Part shown: piece after piece, positions 1-8,950 of the stretch | Layout of the letters: each line of letters starts with the position of its first letter | Numbering within the stretch: the first letter of the stretch is position 1 | NCBI RefSeq assembly: GCF_007197735.1 | Contig: NZ_CP041637.1 | Coordinates: 2,203,001-2,267,000, forward strand | Reading direction: 5' to 3' | DNA: 64,000 nt | DNA from: Formosa sediminum | Lineage (GTDB): Bacteria > Bacteroidota > Bacteroidia > Flavobacteriales > Flavobacteriaceae | Position numbers and translations under genes: made by a program | The notes under the pieces: model-generated | Told to the model about the DNA's origin: nothing | What the model saw: the letters and a program-made list of their open reading frames with translations, nothing else | The model's database searches: none

Positions 1-703
1 TATAAACCCATTCTACCTTTAAAGATTTAAAGAACGATTCTGCAACTGCGTTATCCCAGCAATTACCTTTTCTGCTCATAGATTGGTTTACTAAGCCTTT
101 GTAACTTTTAATTAAAGAGGTGAACTTATGGCTGGCATATTGTATACCTCGGTCAGAATGAAAAATTAAAGACTGGGTTAAAGTTTTTTTCTTTATAGCC
201 ATATGCCAAGCTTTAATAATAGTATCCTCTGTGCTTAGGTTATCGCTTAGAGCCCACCCAACAACTTTACGGTTAAACAAATCAATAATGACAGTAAAAT
301 ATAACCAGCCTTGCTTGGTTTTAATATAGGTAATATCACTTACCCAAACTTGATTTTGTCTGCTTACTTCAAAGTTTTGGTTTAATAAATTAGGTGCTAT
401 AGGATAATTATGCTTACTATCTGTGGTTGCTCTAAACTTACGTTTTCGTTTTTCAAACAAATAATTAGCACTCATAATACGCGCCACTCTGGGCTTTGAT
501 ATTTTATAGCCTAATGTCTCCAGTTCTGTTTTTATTCTAGGAGAACCATAGCTTTGAAAACTATCCTTAAATATACCTTTAATAAGCGCAGTTACCTTTT
601 GATTTTCTAACCATAATTTACTTGGTCCTGATTGCAACCAATGGTAATAACCGATTTTGCTTACCTTTAATATTTGACACATCGTCTCGACATGAAATCT
701 CAT
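1..703 (-). CDS. IS3 transposase OrfB, copy A (C-terminus outside window)
   Basis: DDE integrase-fold transposase subunit. The visible frame from ATG at 703 stays open to the window edge. At the position where copy B has a TGA stop (7733-7735) this copy reads AGA, followed by the VWVSDITYIK segment with the first catalytic Asp; the HSDRG segment with the second Asp is also present. The sequence matches copy B apart from scattered substitutions. In this family OrfB is normally made by frameshifting out of orfA, which is broken here, so expression is doubtful. Confidence 0.8.
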   Translation of the reverse strand, partial: MRFHVETMCQILKVSKIGYYHWLQSGPSKLWLENQKVTALIKGIFKDSFQSYGSPRIKTELETLGYKISKPRVARIMSANYLFEKRKRKFRATTDSKHNYPIAPNLLNQNFEVSRQNQVWVSDITYIKTKQGWLYFTVIIDLFNRKVVGWALSDNLSTEDTIIKAWHMAIKKKTLTQSLIFHSDRGIQYASHKFTSLIKSYKGLVNQSMSRKGNCWDNAVAESFFKSLKVEWVY

Positions 704-714
704 AAGGTGTTGTT

Positions 715-1029
715 TTATAAATCTGTATTTTTCTTGTCGCTAGCGGAGAAGATGCTGATGACCTTTTTTAAGATGTCACGTTCCATTTCAGTATCCTTTA
801 AAGCTTTTTTTAATCGAACTATCTCTTTTTCTTCATCGGTTATTTTAGGATTACCACGGCCTGGAAAACTGTTCTTACCGTAATCTTTTAACTCTTTACG
901 CTAACGGTAAAGTACGGATGGGAATATGTCCAGGTCTTCACATACTTGCTTTACATTGCCCTTGGCATAACTCAACTCGACTGCTTTTTGTTTAAATTCT
1001 AAGGTGTAATGTTTAGATTTTCTTCTCAA
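715..1029 (-). pseudogene. IS3 OrfA, copy A, with in-frame stop
   Basis: Helix-turn-helix plus coiled-coil DNA-binding subunit. The frame opens at TTG (1029) with RRKSKHYTLEFKQKAVEL and is stopped after 42 codons by TAG at 901-903, where copy B reads TGG (Trp of LYRWRKEL). The rest of the frame continues to a stop at 715. Unlike copy B it has no frameshift near the start, so the two copies were inactivated by different mutations. Confidence 0.8.
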
Positions 1030-1097
1030 AATGGCTAAGATAAAAACTAACTAAAATATTCTCTCATCTTTACGTCCAGTCTAATATAGGAAGTCCA

Positions 1098-1559
1098 CAA
1101 ATAAAAGGTTAAAAACACGCCAATAAAGGAAATAGGAATCATGCTAATAATTGCAAGTGGTTGTTTTAGCGACTCCAATAAAATATCACAAATAAAGAAA
1201 ATAATTAAAATAACGATAAACAAGGAGTAGTATTGATTTTCTCCTTCTTTATCCCAGTTATTATTTATAGTCTTACCTATATTAAACCCTAACGGTAATT
1301 TCTCTTTAAAAGATTTTATATTATCAACTTTTACTTTATTTTCCAATTGGTAGGTGCCAATTAAATCGTAAGCCACTAACAAACTATATTTTTGATTGGT
1401 TTTAGAAATCGTATTCCCCGAATTTCGCTTATCAATAGTAGCCAATTGATTTAATTTGTATTGCTGATTTCTAATCCACAGCGGTGTGTTTTTTAAATCC
1501 CACACATTAAATTTTTTGTAATTGTCAGACTCCAATTTTACAGATTGCATTTCATCCAA
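1098..1559 (-). pseudogene. RND efflux transporter fragment (AcrB/CusA type)
   Basis: About 154 residues of an inner-membrane RND pump. A periplasmic-type stretch is followed by the hydrophobic pair ending PLAIISMIPISFIGVFLTFYL, typical of the second half of AcrB-like proteins of about 1000 residues. The fragment opens without a convincing start and is cut at 1098 by the IS3 element; the last residues of the open frame come from IS sequence. Both ends are missing, so it is a non-functional remnant. Whether it was a metal (HME) or drug (HAE) pump cannot be told. Confidence 0.75.
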
Positions 1560-1605
1560 TCCTTATATAAGATTACATCTTTTATATTTTCACATAAATT
1601 TATAT

Positions 1606-2775
1606 TTACTTTTTTTTACTCAACCAAACTATAAAACCAGTTACGGGTAAACTAGCACAAATTAGACTAATAAAAAATGCAAATATTTTACCTGTTAACC
1701 CAAGAGCTGCTCCAATGTGAATATCATAATTCAGCATGGTTAATTGATCTGAAAAGTCAGCTTCTTCGTAGCGATCACCTTTCATTCTTAGAGGTTTTAA
1801 GGTATATTGATCATAATAATATTCATTCTTATTATAATAAGATTTATTGTCTTGAAAGGCAATAATTTCAATAGCATCATCGTCATCTTTTAAAATAGGA
1901 GTCATGTAAAAACCTTGAGCATCCATTTCTTGTATACGTGTTGCATACCAAGCTTTGTCGAGCGAATAACTACTATTATTAGCCACTAAATTGGCATAAT
2001 TCACATCGGAATGCGGATGGTGATGTTCAGGACGTTCTTCACCAGCAGAAGTTACATAGTACACTGAATCTGCAAACCATTCAAAACTCATAACCAGTCC
2101 TGTTATAGCAAGGACTAAAGCAAAAATTAAACTGTAGAATCCTAAAACATTATGTAAGTCGTAATTAATACGTTTAATCTTAGCATTCCATTTTATTTTA
2201 AAACTTTTTTTAAGGTTAGATTTCTTAAAATTTTTAGGCCACCACATAATAAGTCCACTTATAAGCATAAATAGAAAGATAAGTGTGAACACTCCAACAA
2301 TAGGCCGACCGATATCATAAGGTAACCAAAGTGCTCTATGCCCATCTATAATAAAGCGAAAAAAATTAAAATCATTACTCCCTAAGCTATGTTCTTTTTT
2401 TATGAATTTCCCAGTATATGGGTTTATAAAAATAGCCGTAAAATTCCGTTTCTCATTAACATAATAACTATAACCGACAGCAGCTGCTCCTTCAGCATTA
2501 CTATAAGTTAAACCAGTAGGTTTTTCCTTAGGCATATACACTTTTGCAGTATCTAACAATTGGCTTGGTGGCACAAATGGAACGTCTTGTTGTTTTACAA
2601 AACGCCAAGGTTCTGTTGCATCTTTAACCTCTTGTTCGAAAGCATAAAAACACCCTGTAATACTTACAATAAAAACTATAATTCCAGATACCAATCCTAA
2701 CCAAAGATGTAACCAGTCGTTTATTTTTCTAAACGTACTTTTTTGTTTCTTTTTTTTAGACACTTTGTTTTCCAT
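1606..2775 (-). CDS. PepSY-associated TM-helix protein (siderophore/iron-uptake associated)
   Basis: 389 residues with an N-terminal TM helix (about 28-50), TM segments near 150-180 and 215-235, and a C-terminal TM pair: the PepSY-TM layout. A His-rich stretch (PEHHHPHSD) lies in the loop after the third TM. In Bacteroidota such proteins are repeatedly encoded beside TonB receptors for ferric siderophores and are thought to act at the inner membrane in iron reduction or release. Start ATG at 2775. It is the last gene of the TonB/DUF4374/PepSY set and is separated from DUF4374 by a terminator-like hairpin. Substrate unknown. Confidence 0.85.
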   Translation of the reverse strand: MENKVSKKKKQKSTFRKINDWLHLWLGLVSGIIVFIVSITGCFYAFEQEVKDATEPWRFVKQQDVPFVPPSQLLDTAKVYMPKEKPTGLTYSNAEGAAAVGYSYYVNEKRNFTAIFINPYTGKFIKKEHSLGSNDFNFFRFIIDGHRALWLPYDIGRPIVGVFTLIFLFMLISGLIMWWPKNFKKSNLKKSFKIKWNAKIKRINYDLHNVLGFYSLIFALVLAITGLVMSFEWFADSVYYVTSAGEERPEHHHPHSDVNYANLVANNSSYSLDKAWYATRIQEMDAQGFYMTPILKDDDDAIEIIAFQDNKSYYNKNEYYYDQYTLKPLRMKGDRYEEADFSDQLTMLNYDIHIGAALGLTGKIFAFFISLICASLPVTGFIVWLSKKK

Positions 2776-2788
2776 ATGAATAAGAAAA

Positions 2789-2819
2789 AGTCAGTCCGCT
2801 ACTAGATAACAGACTGACT
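2789..2819 (-). terminator. Rho-independent terminator-like hairpin after DUF4374 gene
   Basis: On the minus strand an 8-bp perfect stem AGTCAGTC/GACTGACT is followed by TTTTTCTT. It sits between the DUF4374 stop (2838) and the PepSY start (2775), so it may end or attenuate the upstream transcript before the PepSY gene. Confidence 0.6.
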
Positions 2820-2837
2820 CTTTAAATTAACAGCTCG

Positions 2838-4067
2838 TTAAAATTTAAAAAAACCTGCTACAAAGTTAGCTTCTACTTTAGCACCTTTTTCAGAGGTATA
2901 ATTTACTATATCCATTTTATATACGTAGATACCGTCATTTTCAATAGGAACACATAAATACACATAGTTTCCATCTTGTAAAGCAGCTAGCCTTCTACCG
3001 TCTCCCTTATGTTCTGGCACACCGTTAATATATTCAATCGAAGGAATTGATAAATCAATTACAGCAGATTGTAAAGGCGAGTCAGACCATTTTTCTTGTT
3101 CGCTTCTTTCGGTCATATTAATTTCAGCAAAGATTTTATTCCCTCCTAGGTATTTTAAATGAGATGCTTGTTTTCCGCCAGTTAAAGCAGGGATATCTAA
3201 AAAGTAATCAGCATCAAAATCAGATTCTCCAGCATTAATTTTTAAGATACCGCCAGGTTTCGTGCTTTGGCTATAACCATTTGCAGGGTTAGAATGAGAT
3301 AAGGCATATACATTTCCATAATCATCTTTTACCAAACCAGATTTGATATTAAATCCACCAATTGGTCCAACTCGTGAATCGGTAATTATTTTTTGAAACT
3401 CTAATTCTGGATAAGAAAATACAGCTATTTCAGCTTGCTCTGTATAATCCGTATCAAAAGTATTAGGATTAGAGATGTAGTAACTTAAAAATAAGTAATC
3501 TCCACTAACAGCCATACCAGAGTAATTTGGACCACTTAAATCTGTAATATCTGTAACAGGGATATCTATAGTTTCTGTAGCAACAAGGGTATTGGGTGTA
3601 AATTTGCGAAAGGTGATCACATCTGATGATGACCTCATACTAACCGAAATCAAATTATTATCATCACCTTTAACAAAATCTGCAATGGCAGCTGTAAAAG
3701 ATACATCGCCTGTTTCCTCTAAACTACTATCGCTATTTTGTGTAATGGCTACCACATTCACGTCGTCTAAACCACCTAAGCTATAAATAGTGTTGTCTAT
3801 TTTTGTAAAATCGTAATAACCAGGTTGCTCAATTCCTTCTCCAACTGCATTTAAAGTACCTGTCATAACCTCGGCGAAAGGCACGGTGTAATATGTAAAG
3901 CTATTATCACTTCCTTGAATGGCCAAAGAAAGTGCGAATGGCTTATCTACCGAACCGCCATTATTATCATCCGTGCTATCATCAGAACTACATGATGAGA
4001 AAGAAAAAACGGTAATCACACTTAAAAAAAGTGCTGTTAAATTAAATTTGGTGTTTTGAAACTTCAT
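2838..4067 (-). CDS. DUF4374 domain-containing lipoprotein
   Basis: 409 residues. A lipoprotein signal ends FSFSSC followed by an acidic linker (SSDDSTDDNN); the rest resembles the seven-bladed, beta-propeller-like DUF4374 family. These surface or periplasmic proteins are found next to TonB receptors and PepSY proteins in Bacteroidota iron-uptake loci; their exact role is not established. It is 26 bp downstream of the TonB receptor gene, so co-transcription is likely. Full length, with no visible damage. Confidence 0.85.
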   Translation of the reverse strand: MKFQNTKFNLTALFLSVITVFSFSSCSSDDSTDDNNGGSVDKPFALSLAIQGSDNSFTYYTVPFAEVMTGTLNAVGEGIEQPGYYDFTKIDNTIYSLGGLDDVNVVAITQNSDSSLEETGDVSFTAAIADFVKGDDNNLISVSMRSSSDVITFRKFTPNTLVATETIDIPVTDITDLSGPNYSGMAVSGDYLFLSYYISNPNTFDTDYTEQAEIAVFSYPELEFQKIITDSRVGPIGGFNIKSGLVKDDYGNVYALSHSNPANGYSQSTKPGGILKINAGESDFDADYFLDIPALTGGKQASHLKYLGGNKIFAEINMTERSEQEKWSDSPLQSAVIDLSIPSIEYINGVPEHKGDGRRLAALQDGNYVYLCVPIENDGIYVYKMDIVNYTSEKGAKVEANFVAGFFKF

Positions 4068-4093
4068 CTTTTATTATTTTAAATTGTTATTTT

Positions 4094-6481
4094 TTATAAA
4101 GAGTATCTCAGTTTAAGATAAAATGCTCTCCCGGGTTTTTGTAATCTATATTTATCGTACAATAATTCATCGGTTAAATTTCTGCATTCAATTGAAATAT
4201 TATACTTGTTGTTTTGTAAACTATAAGCTAGTTCTATGCTGTGGGATGATTGCTTAGGAATGGTTTCTTTGTTGGCTGCATTCCCGTATTTGGCCCATCC
4301 TAAGTAATATTCTTGCACATAGTTAAAGTAATAGTTAAAATTAAGAGCTGTATTTTCATAAATTACATCTTTAAAAGTGAGCCCCGCAATGGCGTTTCCA
4401 AACAAATAAGGTGTATTTGGTAGTCGGGCGCCTTTGTTAAAATTTGGCTGATATCCAGAATAATCGTTGTAGATTTGGTCTGCCTGATCTGTAATATTTT
4501 GATAGGTAACATTGATACCTAAATTAAAGCGCTCCTTCCAGTTGTAGTTTAGATTTCCTTCTACCCCTAATGTTCTAGCTTCAGCTAAATTTTCAAAATT
4601 AGTTTCAGGACTGGAAATACTTACGCTTTCGTAAATTAAATCTTTGGCATTTCTATAAACAAACGTGCTTTTAAGGTCTAAATAATGGTTAGCTCCAACA
4701 GTAAAATTATAGACCACATTAAAATTGAAGTTGTCACTCTGTTCAGACCCTAAATTATCATTAGGACTTACTAGCAAACCATCACCAAATATCTCATTAG
4801 GAAGAGGCATTCTGTAGGTATGTTCGAAAGAAGCTTTTAATTGTAAATTAGGAAGTATAAAATATGACGTTGCCAATCCATATCCGTAATTATTCTTATG
4901 AATTGAGTTTTTAATATAAACTTCGGAATTTTCACTTTCTTGTTGCGACGAATTTACTTTCAGGAAATAAGCTTTTCCGAAAATAGTCGTATTCCATTTA
5001 GAATTATAATCATATTTATAAGCTAAACCTAAAACGTTTTTATAAAGTGATTTCGGAAAAAAATAGGCTTGTTTCTCAGGGTTTTCGCTATCAAACTCCT
5101 CACGATTAAAATACTGATACGCTTGATTAAATGAGAAAGAATGGTCTTTGTTTAGAATATAACCAATATTAAATTGATTTGTAAATTCTTTATCATCAAA
5201 TTTTAAATTACTAATAGGTGTTCCCTTTTCACCGTTAGTTTGAGAATTACTAGGTATTTGTTCTCCATTCCAATTATATACGACTCCGGTTAGCGTATCT
5301 ATACTCCTACTATTATATATATTATATGAGGTGTTTAAGCTTACATCCAACCCATCCGCAAATAAATCTTTCTTTTTATATTTTAAGCTATTTATAAAGG
5401 ACTTGCTTTCTTGCATAACCGCTCCATAAACCGTGGCCATAGTGGCTCCTGTTTGTACTTGATTATCATCTCCAGAAGCAATCACTTCTAGCAATAACTG
5501 ATCAGCATACTTTTTATTTAAAACTCCTGTTGAAAATTTTCCAGTTATAGATCTGTACCTATCATGAAAACGTTTAACGTTAGTGGTTTCCAGCACATTT
5601 CCGTTCGCATCTGTAATATCGGCTAATACCTCGTAATCATTATCGGAATAATTATAATTCAAGTTTCCTCTAAATGTAAAACCTGTTTTTTCATTAGTAT
5701 GTGCACCATTAACCGATATCCTGTTGGTGTTAAAAGAGCCATAAGAATAAGAGGCATCTAAAAAATTATGTTCTTGATGCGTTATAATATTAACAGCACC
5801 TCCTAAAGCATCGGTGCCTAACCAAACTGGAACTACACCTTTATAGACATCTATACGTTTAATACTATTTACAGGAATACTACTTAAATTAAAAGAGGCC
5901 CCGTAATTATCCATCGGTACACCATCTAGAAAAAATTTAACTTGATTTCCTTGAAAACCATTTAAAGAAAATGATAAGTTAGAACCTAAGCCACCATCTT
6001 GTAAAATTCTAATACCTGGTACGCGGTCTAAAATTTCTTTGGCATCTGTAGAACTATTTTGTAACTCTTTTGTTGAAACAGAAGTTACCGAATACGATTG
6101 TTCATTAACACTACGAATTTTAGATTTACCCGTTAATTGAACCGTTGCTATTTCTTCAGGATTATCTAACAACACAAAATTAATACTGTTCATTGTGGGC
6201 GAAACATCAATACTTTTTTCCTGAATTGTGTACCCTAAAAAGCTAACTCGTATCGTATGTCTTCCTAAACTCACATTTTGCAAAACGAATTCACCACTAG
6301 CATTAGTTATTGCTCCAATGTTCTCGTTTTTTAGACCAACTGTAGCTCCTTCTAGAAATTCCCCTGTTTCAGAAGTCACTTTTCCTTTAATAACAACGTT
6401 GGTCTGAGCGTGACTCCCCCACATCATTAAACAAAAAAATATATTTATTAAGCCAAACGGACAAACCTTTATTTTGAACAC
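4094..6481 (-). CDS. TonB-dependent outer-membrane receptor with CarboxypepD_reg-like domain
   Basis: 795 residues. Signal peptide (ends SHAQ), a carboxypeptidase-regulatory-like domain at about 28-110 (VVIKGKVTSETGEFLEGATV), a plug domain at about 130-235 (ELQNSSTDAKEILDRVPGIR; NQVKFFLDGVPMDNYG), then a beta-barrel ending YLKLRYSL. It imports a ligand, probably a ferric siderophore, using the TonB energy chain. The frame opens with GTG at 6481; a start further in is possible but would shorten the signal. First gene of the uptake set. Ligand inferred only from the neighbours. Confidence 0.92.
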   Translation of the reverse strand: MFKIKVCPFGLINIFFCLMMWGSHAQTNVVIKGKVTSETGEFLEGATVGLKNENIGAITNASGEFVLQNVSLGRHTIRVSFLGYTIQEKSIDVSPTMNSINFVLLDNPEEIATVQLTGKSKIRSVNEQSYSVTSVSTKELQNSSTDAKEILDRVPGIRILQDGGLGSNLSFSLNGFQGNQVKFFLDGVPMDNYGASFNLSSIPVNSIKRIDVYKGVVPVWLGTDALGGAVNIITHQEHNFLDASYSYGSFNTNRISVNGAHTNEKTGFTFRGNLNYNYSDNDYEVLADITDANGNVLETTNVKRFHDRYRSITGKFSTGVLNKKYADQLLLEVIASGDDNQVQTGATMATVYGAVMQESKSFINSLKYKKKDLFADGLDVSLNTSYNIYNSRSIDTLTGVVYNWNGEQIPSNSQTNGEKGTPISNLKFDDKEFTNQFNIGYILNKDHSFSFNQAYQYFNREEFDSENPEKQAYFFPKSLYKNVLGLAYKYDYNSKWNTTIFGKAYFLKVNSSQQESENSEVYIKNSIHKNNYGYGLATSYFILPNLQLKASFEHTYRMPLPNEIFGDGLLVSPNDNLGSEQSDNFNFNVVYNFTVGANHYLDLKSTFVYRNAKDLIYESVSISSPETNFENLAEARTLGVEGNLNYNWKERFNLGINVTYQNITDQADQIYNDYSGYQPNFNKGARLPNTPYLFGNAIAGLTFKDVIYENTALNFNYYFNYVQEYYLGWAKYGNAANKETIPKQSSHSIELAYSLQNNKYNISIECRNLTDELLYDKYRLQKPGRAFYLKLRYSL

Positions 6482-7083
6482 TTTATTTTAATTTAGACGC
6501 CTTAAATTTCATACGAAAATAAATTAAAATTAAAGATTCACAAACCTTATTTAGAATAATTATATATAAAATAGATTTTGACAAATATTTGCATCATAGA
6601 AAACATTGAAACCGAATTACTCTACCTTATTTATTACACAAAAAAAAGAGTTGCTATTAAATAACCTTTACAATTTAGTTATTTAGTTGTTATAAATTTT
6701 ATTAAGTATATAATGATAGTAATATTTACTCTCCTTTATTTAAAGTCATTACTGATTGTGCTTAGGAATGAATTTTACATATCAGGTTTCATATAAACAA
6801 TATTAAAAGAAAGATTATTTTTTTGTGAACTAGCGGATGTAGCTCCTTCCATACTCCGTATTTAAATCTCAAGAATAATATAAAAGATCGTCTTCTAATA
6901 AAAAAAGTTCAACTAGAGGAAATGGGATGACTACGAAAAAATACTAAACTTAACAGCACATATAAAAAATAGCAGTATTAGGTCTATATAGAATATATTT
7001 AATTAAATTTAGGATGGTGCAATATGTAAAATCAGTCTATAATATTCTGCTAATTTCTATATATGCAAACGTTGCCCACAATT
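6482..7083. other. Intergenic region upstream of the TonB receptor
   Basis: 602 bp of very AT-rich DNA with no credible ORF on either strand. It must hold the promoter of the iron-uptake genes; I found no exact copy of the Bacteroidota promoter pair. The last bases before the plus-strand gene (CAAACGTTGCCCAC at about 7066-7079) resemble the outer end of the cassette sites described below, but in the opposite orientation. Confidence 0.6.
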
Positions 7084-7218
7084 ATGAAAAAAATCCTACT
7101 AACATTTATATTAGGAACTTTATTGGCTAATTGTGCTGATAAAAAAACTGAACCAAAAGTAGAAAACCAAGCAAGTGAGAAAAGTGGACTTGTAACAAAA
7201 ATCTGGACAAATAGTTGA
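7084..7218 (+). pseudogene. Lipoprotein gene fragment cut by IS3 copy B
   Basis: Plus-strand frame MKKILLTFILGTLLANC, a clean SPII signal (lipobox LANC), then a Lys/Glu-rich linker. The native frame ends at 7203 where the IS begins (TGGAC at 7204); the last four residues and the TGA are IS sequence. The remainder of the gene is not found on the other side of the IS, which carries IS110-type sequence instead. Confidence 0.75.
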
Positions 7219-7222
7219 ATGA

Positions 7223-8077
7223 CTATGCAGCTAGTTTAAGGTTATATATGTCTAATTCAAATTCTCTTATAGTTCTATTTCCTAAAAAGGAATGTCTTCT
7301 TCTATTATTGTACCAGGTTTCTATCCATCCAAAGATGGATAACTCCGCTTCAGATCTCAACTTATAATTGTGCCTATAAACCCATTCTACCTTTAAAGAT
7401 TTAAAGAACGATTCTGCAACTGCGTTATCCCAGCAATTACTTTTTCTGCTCATAGATTGGTTTACTAAGCCTTTGTAACTTTTAATTAAAGAGGTGAACT
7501 TATGGCTGGCATATTGTATACCTCGGTCAGAATGAAAAATTAAAGACTGGGTTAAAGTTGTTTTCTTTATAGCCATATGCCAAGCTTTAATAATAGTATC
7601 CTCTGTGCTTAGGTTATCGCTTAGAGCCCACCCAACAACTTTACGGTTAAACAAATCAATAATGACAGTAAGATATAACCAGCCTTGCTTGGTTTTAATA
7701 TAGGTAATATCACTTACCCAAACTTGATTTTGTCAGCTTACTTCAAAGTTTTGGTTTAATAAATTAGGTGCTATAGGATAATTATGCTTACTATCTGTGG
7801 TTGCTCTAAACTTACGTTTTCGTTTTCCAAACAAATAATTAGCACTCATAATACGCGCCACTCTGGGCTTTGATATTTTATAGCCTAATGTCTCCAGTTC
7901 TGTTTTTATTCTAGGAGAACCATAGCTTTTAAAACTATCCTTAAATATACCTTTAATAAGCGCAGTTACCTTTTGATTTTCTAACCATAATTTACTTGGT
8001 CCTGATTGCAACCAATGGTAATAACCGCTTTTGCTTACCTTTAATATTTGACACATCGTCTCGACAGGAAATCTCAT
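7223..8077 (-). pseudogene. IS3 transposase OrfB, copy B, with nonsense codon
   Basis: A 284-codon frame starting MRFPVETMCQILKVSKSGYY and ending YNLKLAA, interrupted once by TGA at 7733-7735 (AGA in copy A). The catalytic acidic residues are in the DITY, HSDRG and AVAESFF segments. The downstream part (from ATG 7654) retains only the second Asp and the Glu. Non-functional unless the stop is read through. Confidence 0.85.
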
Positions 8078-8088
8078 AAGGTGTTGTT

Positions 8089-8404
8089 TTATAAATCTGT
8101 GTTTTTCTTGTCGCTCGCGGAGAAGATGCTGATGGCCTTTTTTAAGATGTCACGTTCCATTTCAGCATCCTTTAAAGCTTTTTTTAATCGAACTATCTCT
8201 TTTTCTTCATCGGTCATTTTAGGATTGCCACGGCCTGGAAAACTGTTCTTACCGTAATCTTTTAACTCTTTACGCCAACGGTAAAGTACGGATGGGAATA
8301 TGTCCAGGTCTTCACATACTTGCTTTACATTGCCTTTGGCATAACTCAACTCCACTGCTTTTTGTTTAAATTCTAAGGTGTAATTGTTTAGATTTTCTTC
8401 TCAT
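8089..8404 (-). pseudogene. IS3 OrfA, copy B, frameshifted near the start
   Basis: ATG at 8404 opens RRKSK, but an extra base relative to copy A (TCTAAACAATTAC against TCTAAACATTAC) shifts the frame to a TAA after 12 codons. The remaining 88 codons (ELSYAKGNVKQVCEDLD through a coiled coil to 8089) are intact and include the Trp codon that is a stop in copy A. Confidence 0.75.
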
Positions 8405-8472
8405 AATGGCTAAGATAAAAACAAAATAAAAAAATCTCTCATCTTTACGTTCAGTCTAATATAGGAAGTCCA

Positions 8473-8676
8473 AGGCCTAGAATAAGTAAAATGGGAAATA
8501 GAAGATTGAGGAAAGTATTATTTATGTGTAGTTTCTCTGCAAGTAAACATAATAAAGCTTGTAAAGAGCTTTATAACAGGATTGTTGCAAAAGGAAAGAG
8601 TAAAAAACTAGCTCTAGTTGCAGTCTGTAATAAACTATTAAAACAAGCCTTTGCTATTGCTAAATCTCATTTGTGA
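8473..8676 (+). pseudogene. IS110/IS116-family transposase, C-terminal remnant
   Basis: Reading from the IS3 junction: RPRISKMGNRRLRKVLFMCS then about 47 residues to a TGA. The SKMGNRRLRK and KGKSKKLALVAVCNKLL stretches match the C-terminal transposase_20 region of IS110-type enzymes. The N-terminal two-thirds are absent, so the IS3 insertion or a deletion removed them. Confidence 0.75.
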
Positions 8677-8814
8677 TATGACGAAAACTACAGGAGTGTT
8701 TTAGTGAGGTAAACTATGGTTTTAATATTATTTATTTAAATATGTTTTTATCTAGGGTGAAAATGTATCAGAAGAATATTGTTTAAAAAATTAACTCTTT
8801 TTTATTGGTTTATA

Positions 8815-8934
8815 ACACAGTTCTTGAAAAGTAGCGGTTTTTATGCACAGACTTTTCAGCTTGATACTGATGATAAATTTATGAAAATCACATTGGATTA
8901 AGTAATTCAACCGCTATTTTTTATATACGTTGTT
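8815..8934 (-). repeat. Divergent attC-like site 0 (of the SDR-AraC cassette)
   Basis: AAC at 8815 to GTT at 8934. It shares AGTAGCGG / CCGCTATT inner arms and the TATATACGTTGTTAGCGG right end with site 4, but its left arm is degraded. It directly follows the AraC gene, as the sites of the main array follow their genes. Confidence 0.5.
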
Positions 8935-8950
8935 AGCGGTAGTAATTTTT

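Larger units (their letters stand above)
1..1097 (-). mobile_element. IS3-family element, copy A (left end outside window)
   Basis: Nearly identical to the complete copy at 7204-8472; base 1 here equals base 7375 there, so about 171 bp lie outside the window. The end at 1097 carries the same terminal bases (AGGAAGTCCA) as copy B. It interrupts an RND transporter gene, whose frame resumes at 1098. The element is read on the minus strand as orfA then orfB. orfA has a nonsense codon, so this copy probably cannot transpose by itself. Confidence 0.9.
7204..8472 (-). mobile_element. IS3-family element, copy B (complete length, 1269 bp)
   Basis: Ends read TGGAC... (7204) and ...GTCCA (8472). Minus-strand orfA and orfB encode an IS150-like transposase. 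The flanks (AAATC on the left, AGGCC on the right) show no target duplication, and the left and right flanks belong to unrelated genes, so a deletion or recombination followed insertion. Both ORFs carry mutations. Confidence 0.9.

Noticed and set aside
6482-7083. Riboswitch or Fur box upstream of the TonB receptor
   Set aside because: No recognisable conserved motif or Fur-like palindrome could be identified by eye in this AT-rich region.
1-8472. Functional composite transposon formed by the two IS3 copies
   Set aside because: Both copies carry inactivating mutations and there is no target duplication at the outer ends that can be seen; the left outer end is outside the window.
8491-8676. 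Independent small plus-strand gene
   Set aside because: The frame is open back to the IS3 junction and matches the C-terminus of IS110-type transposases, so it is a remnant.
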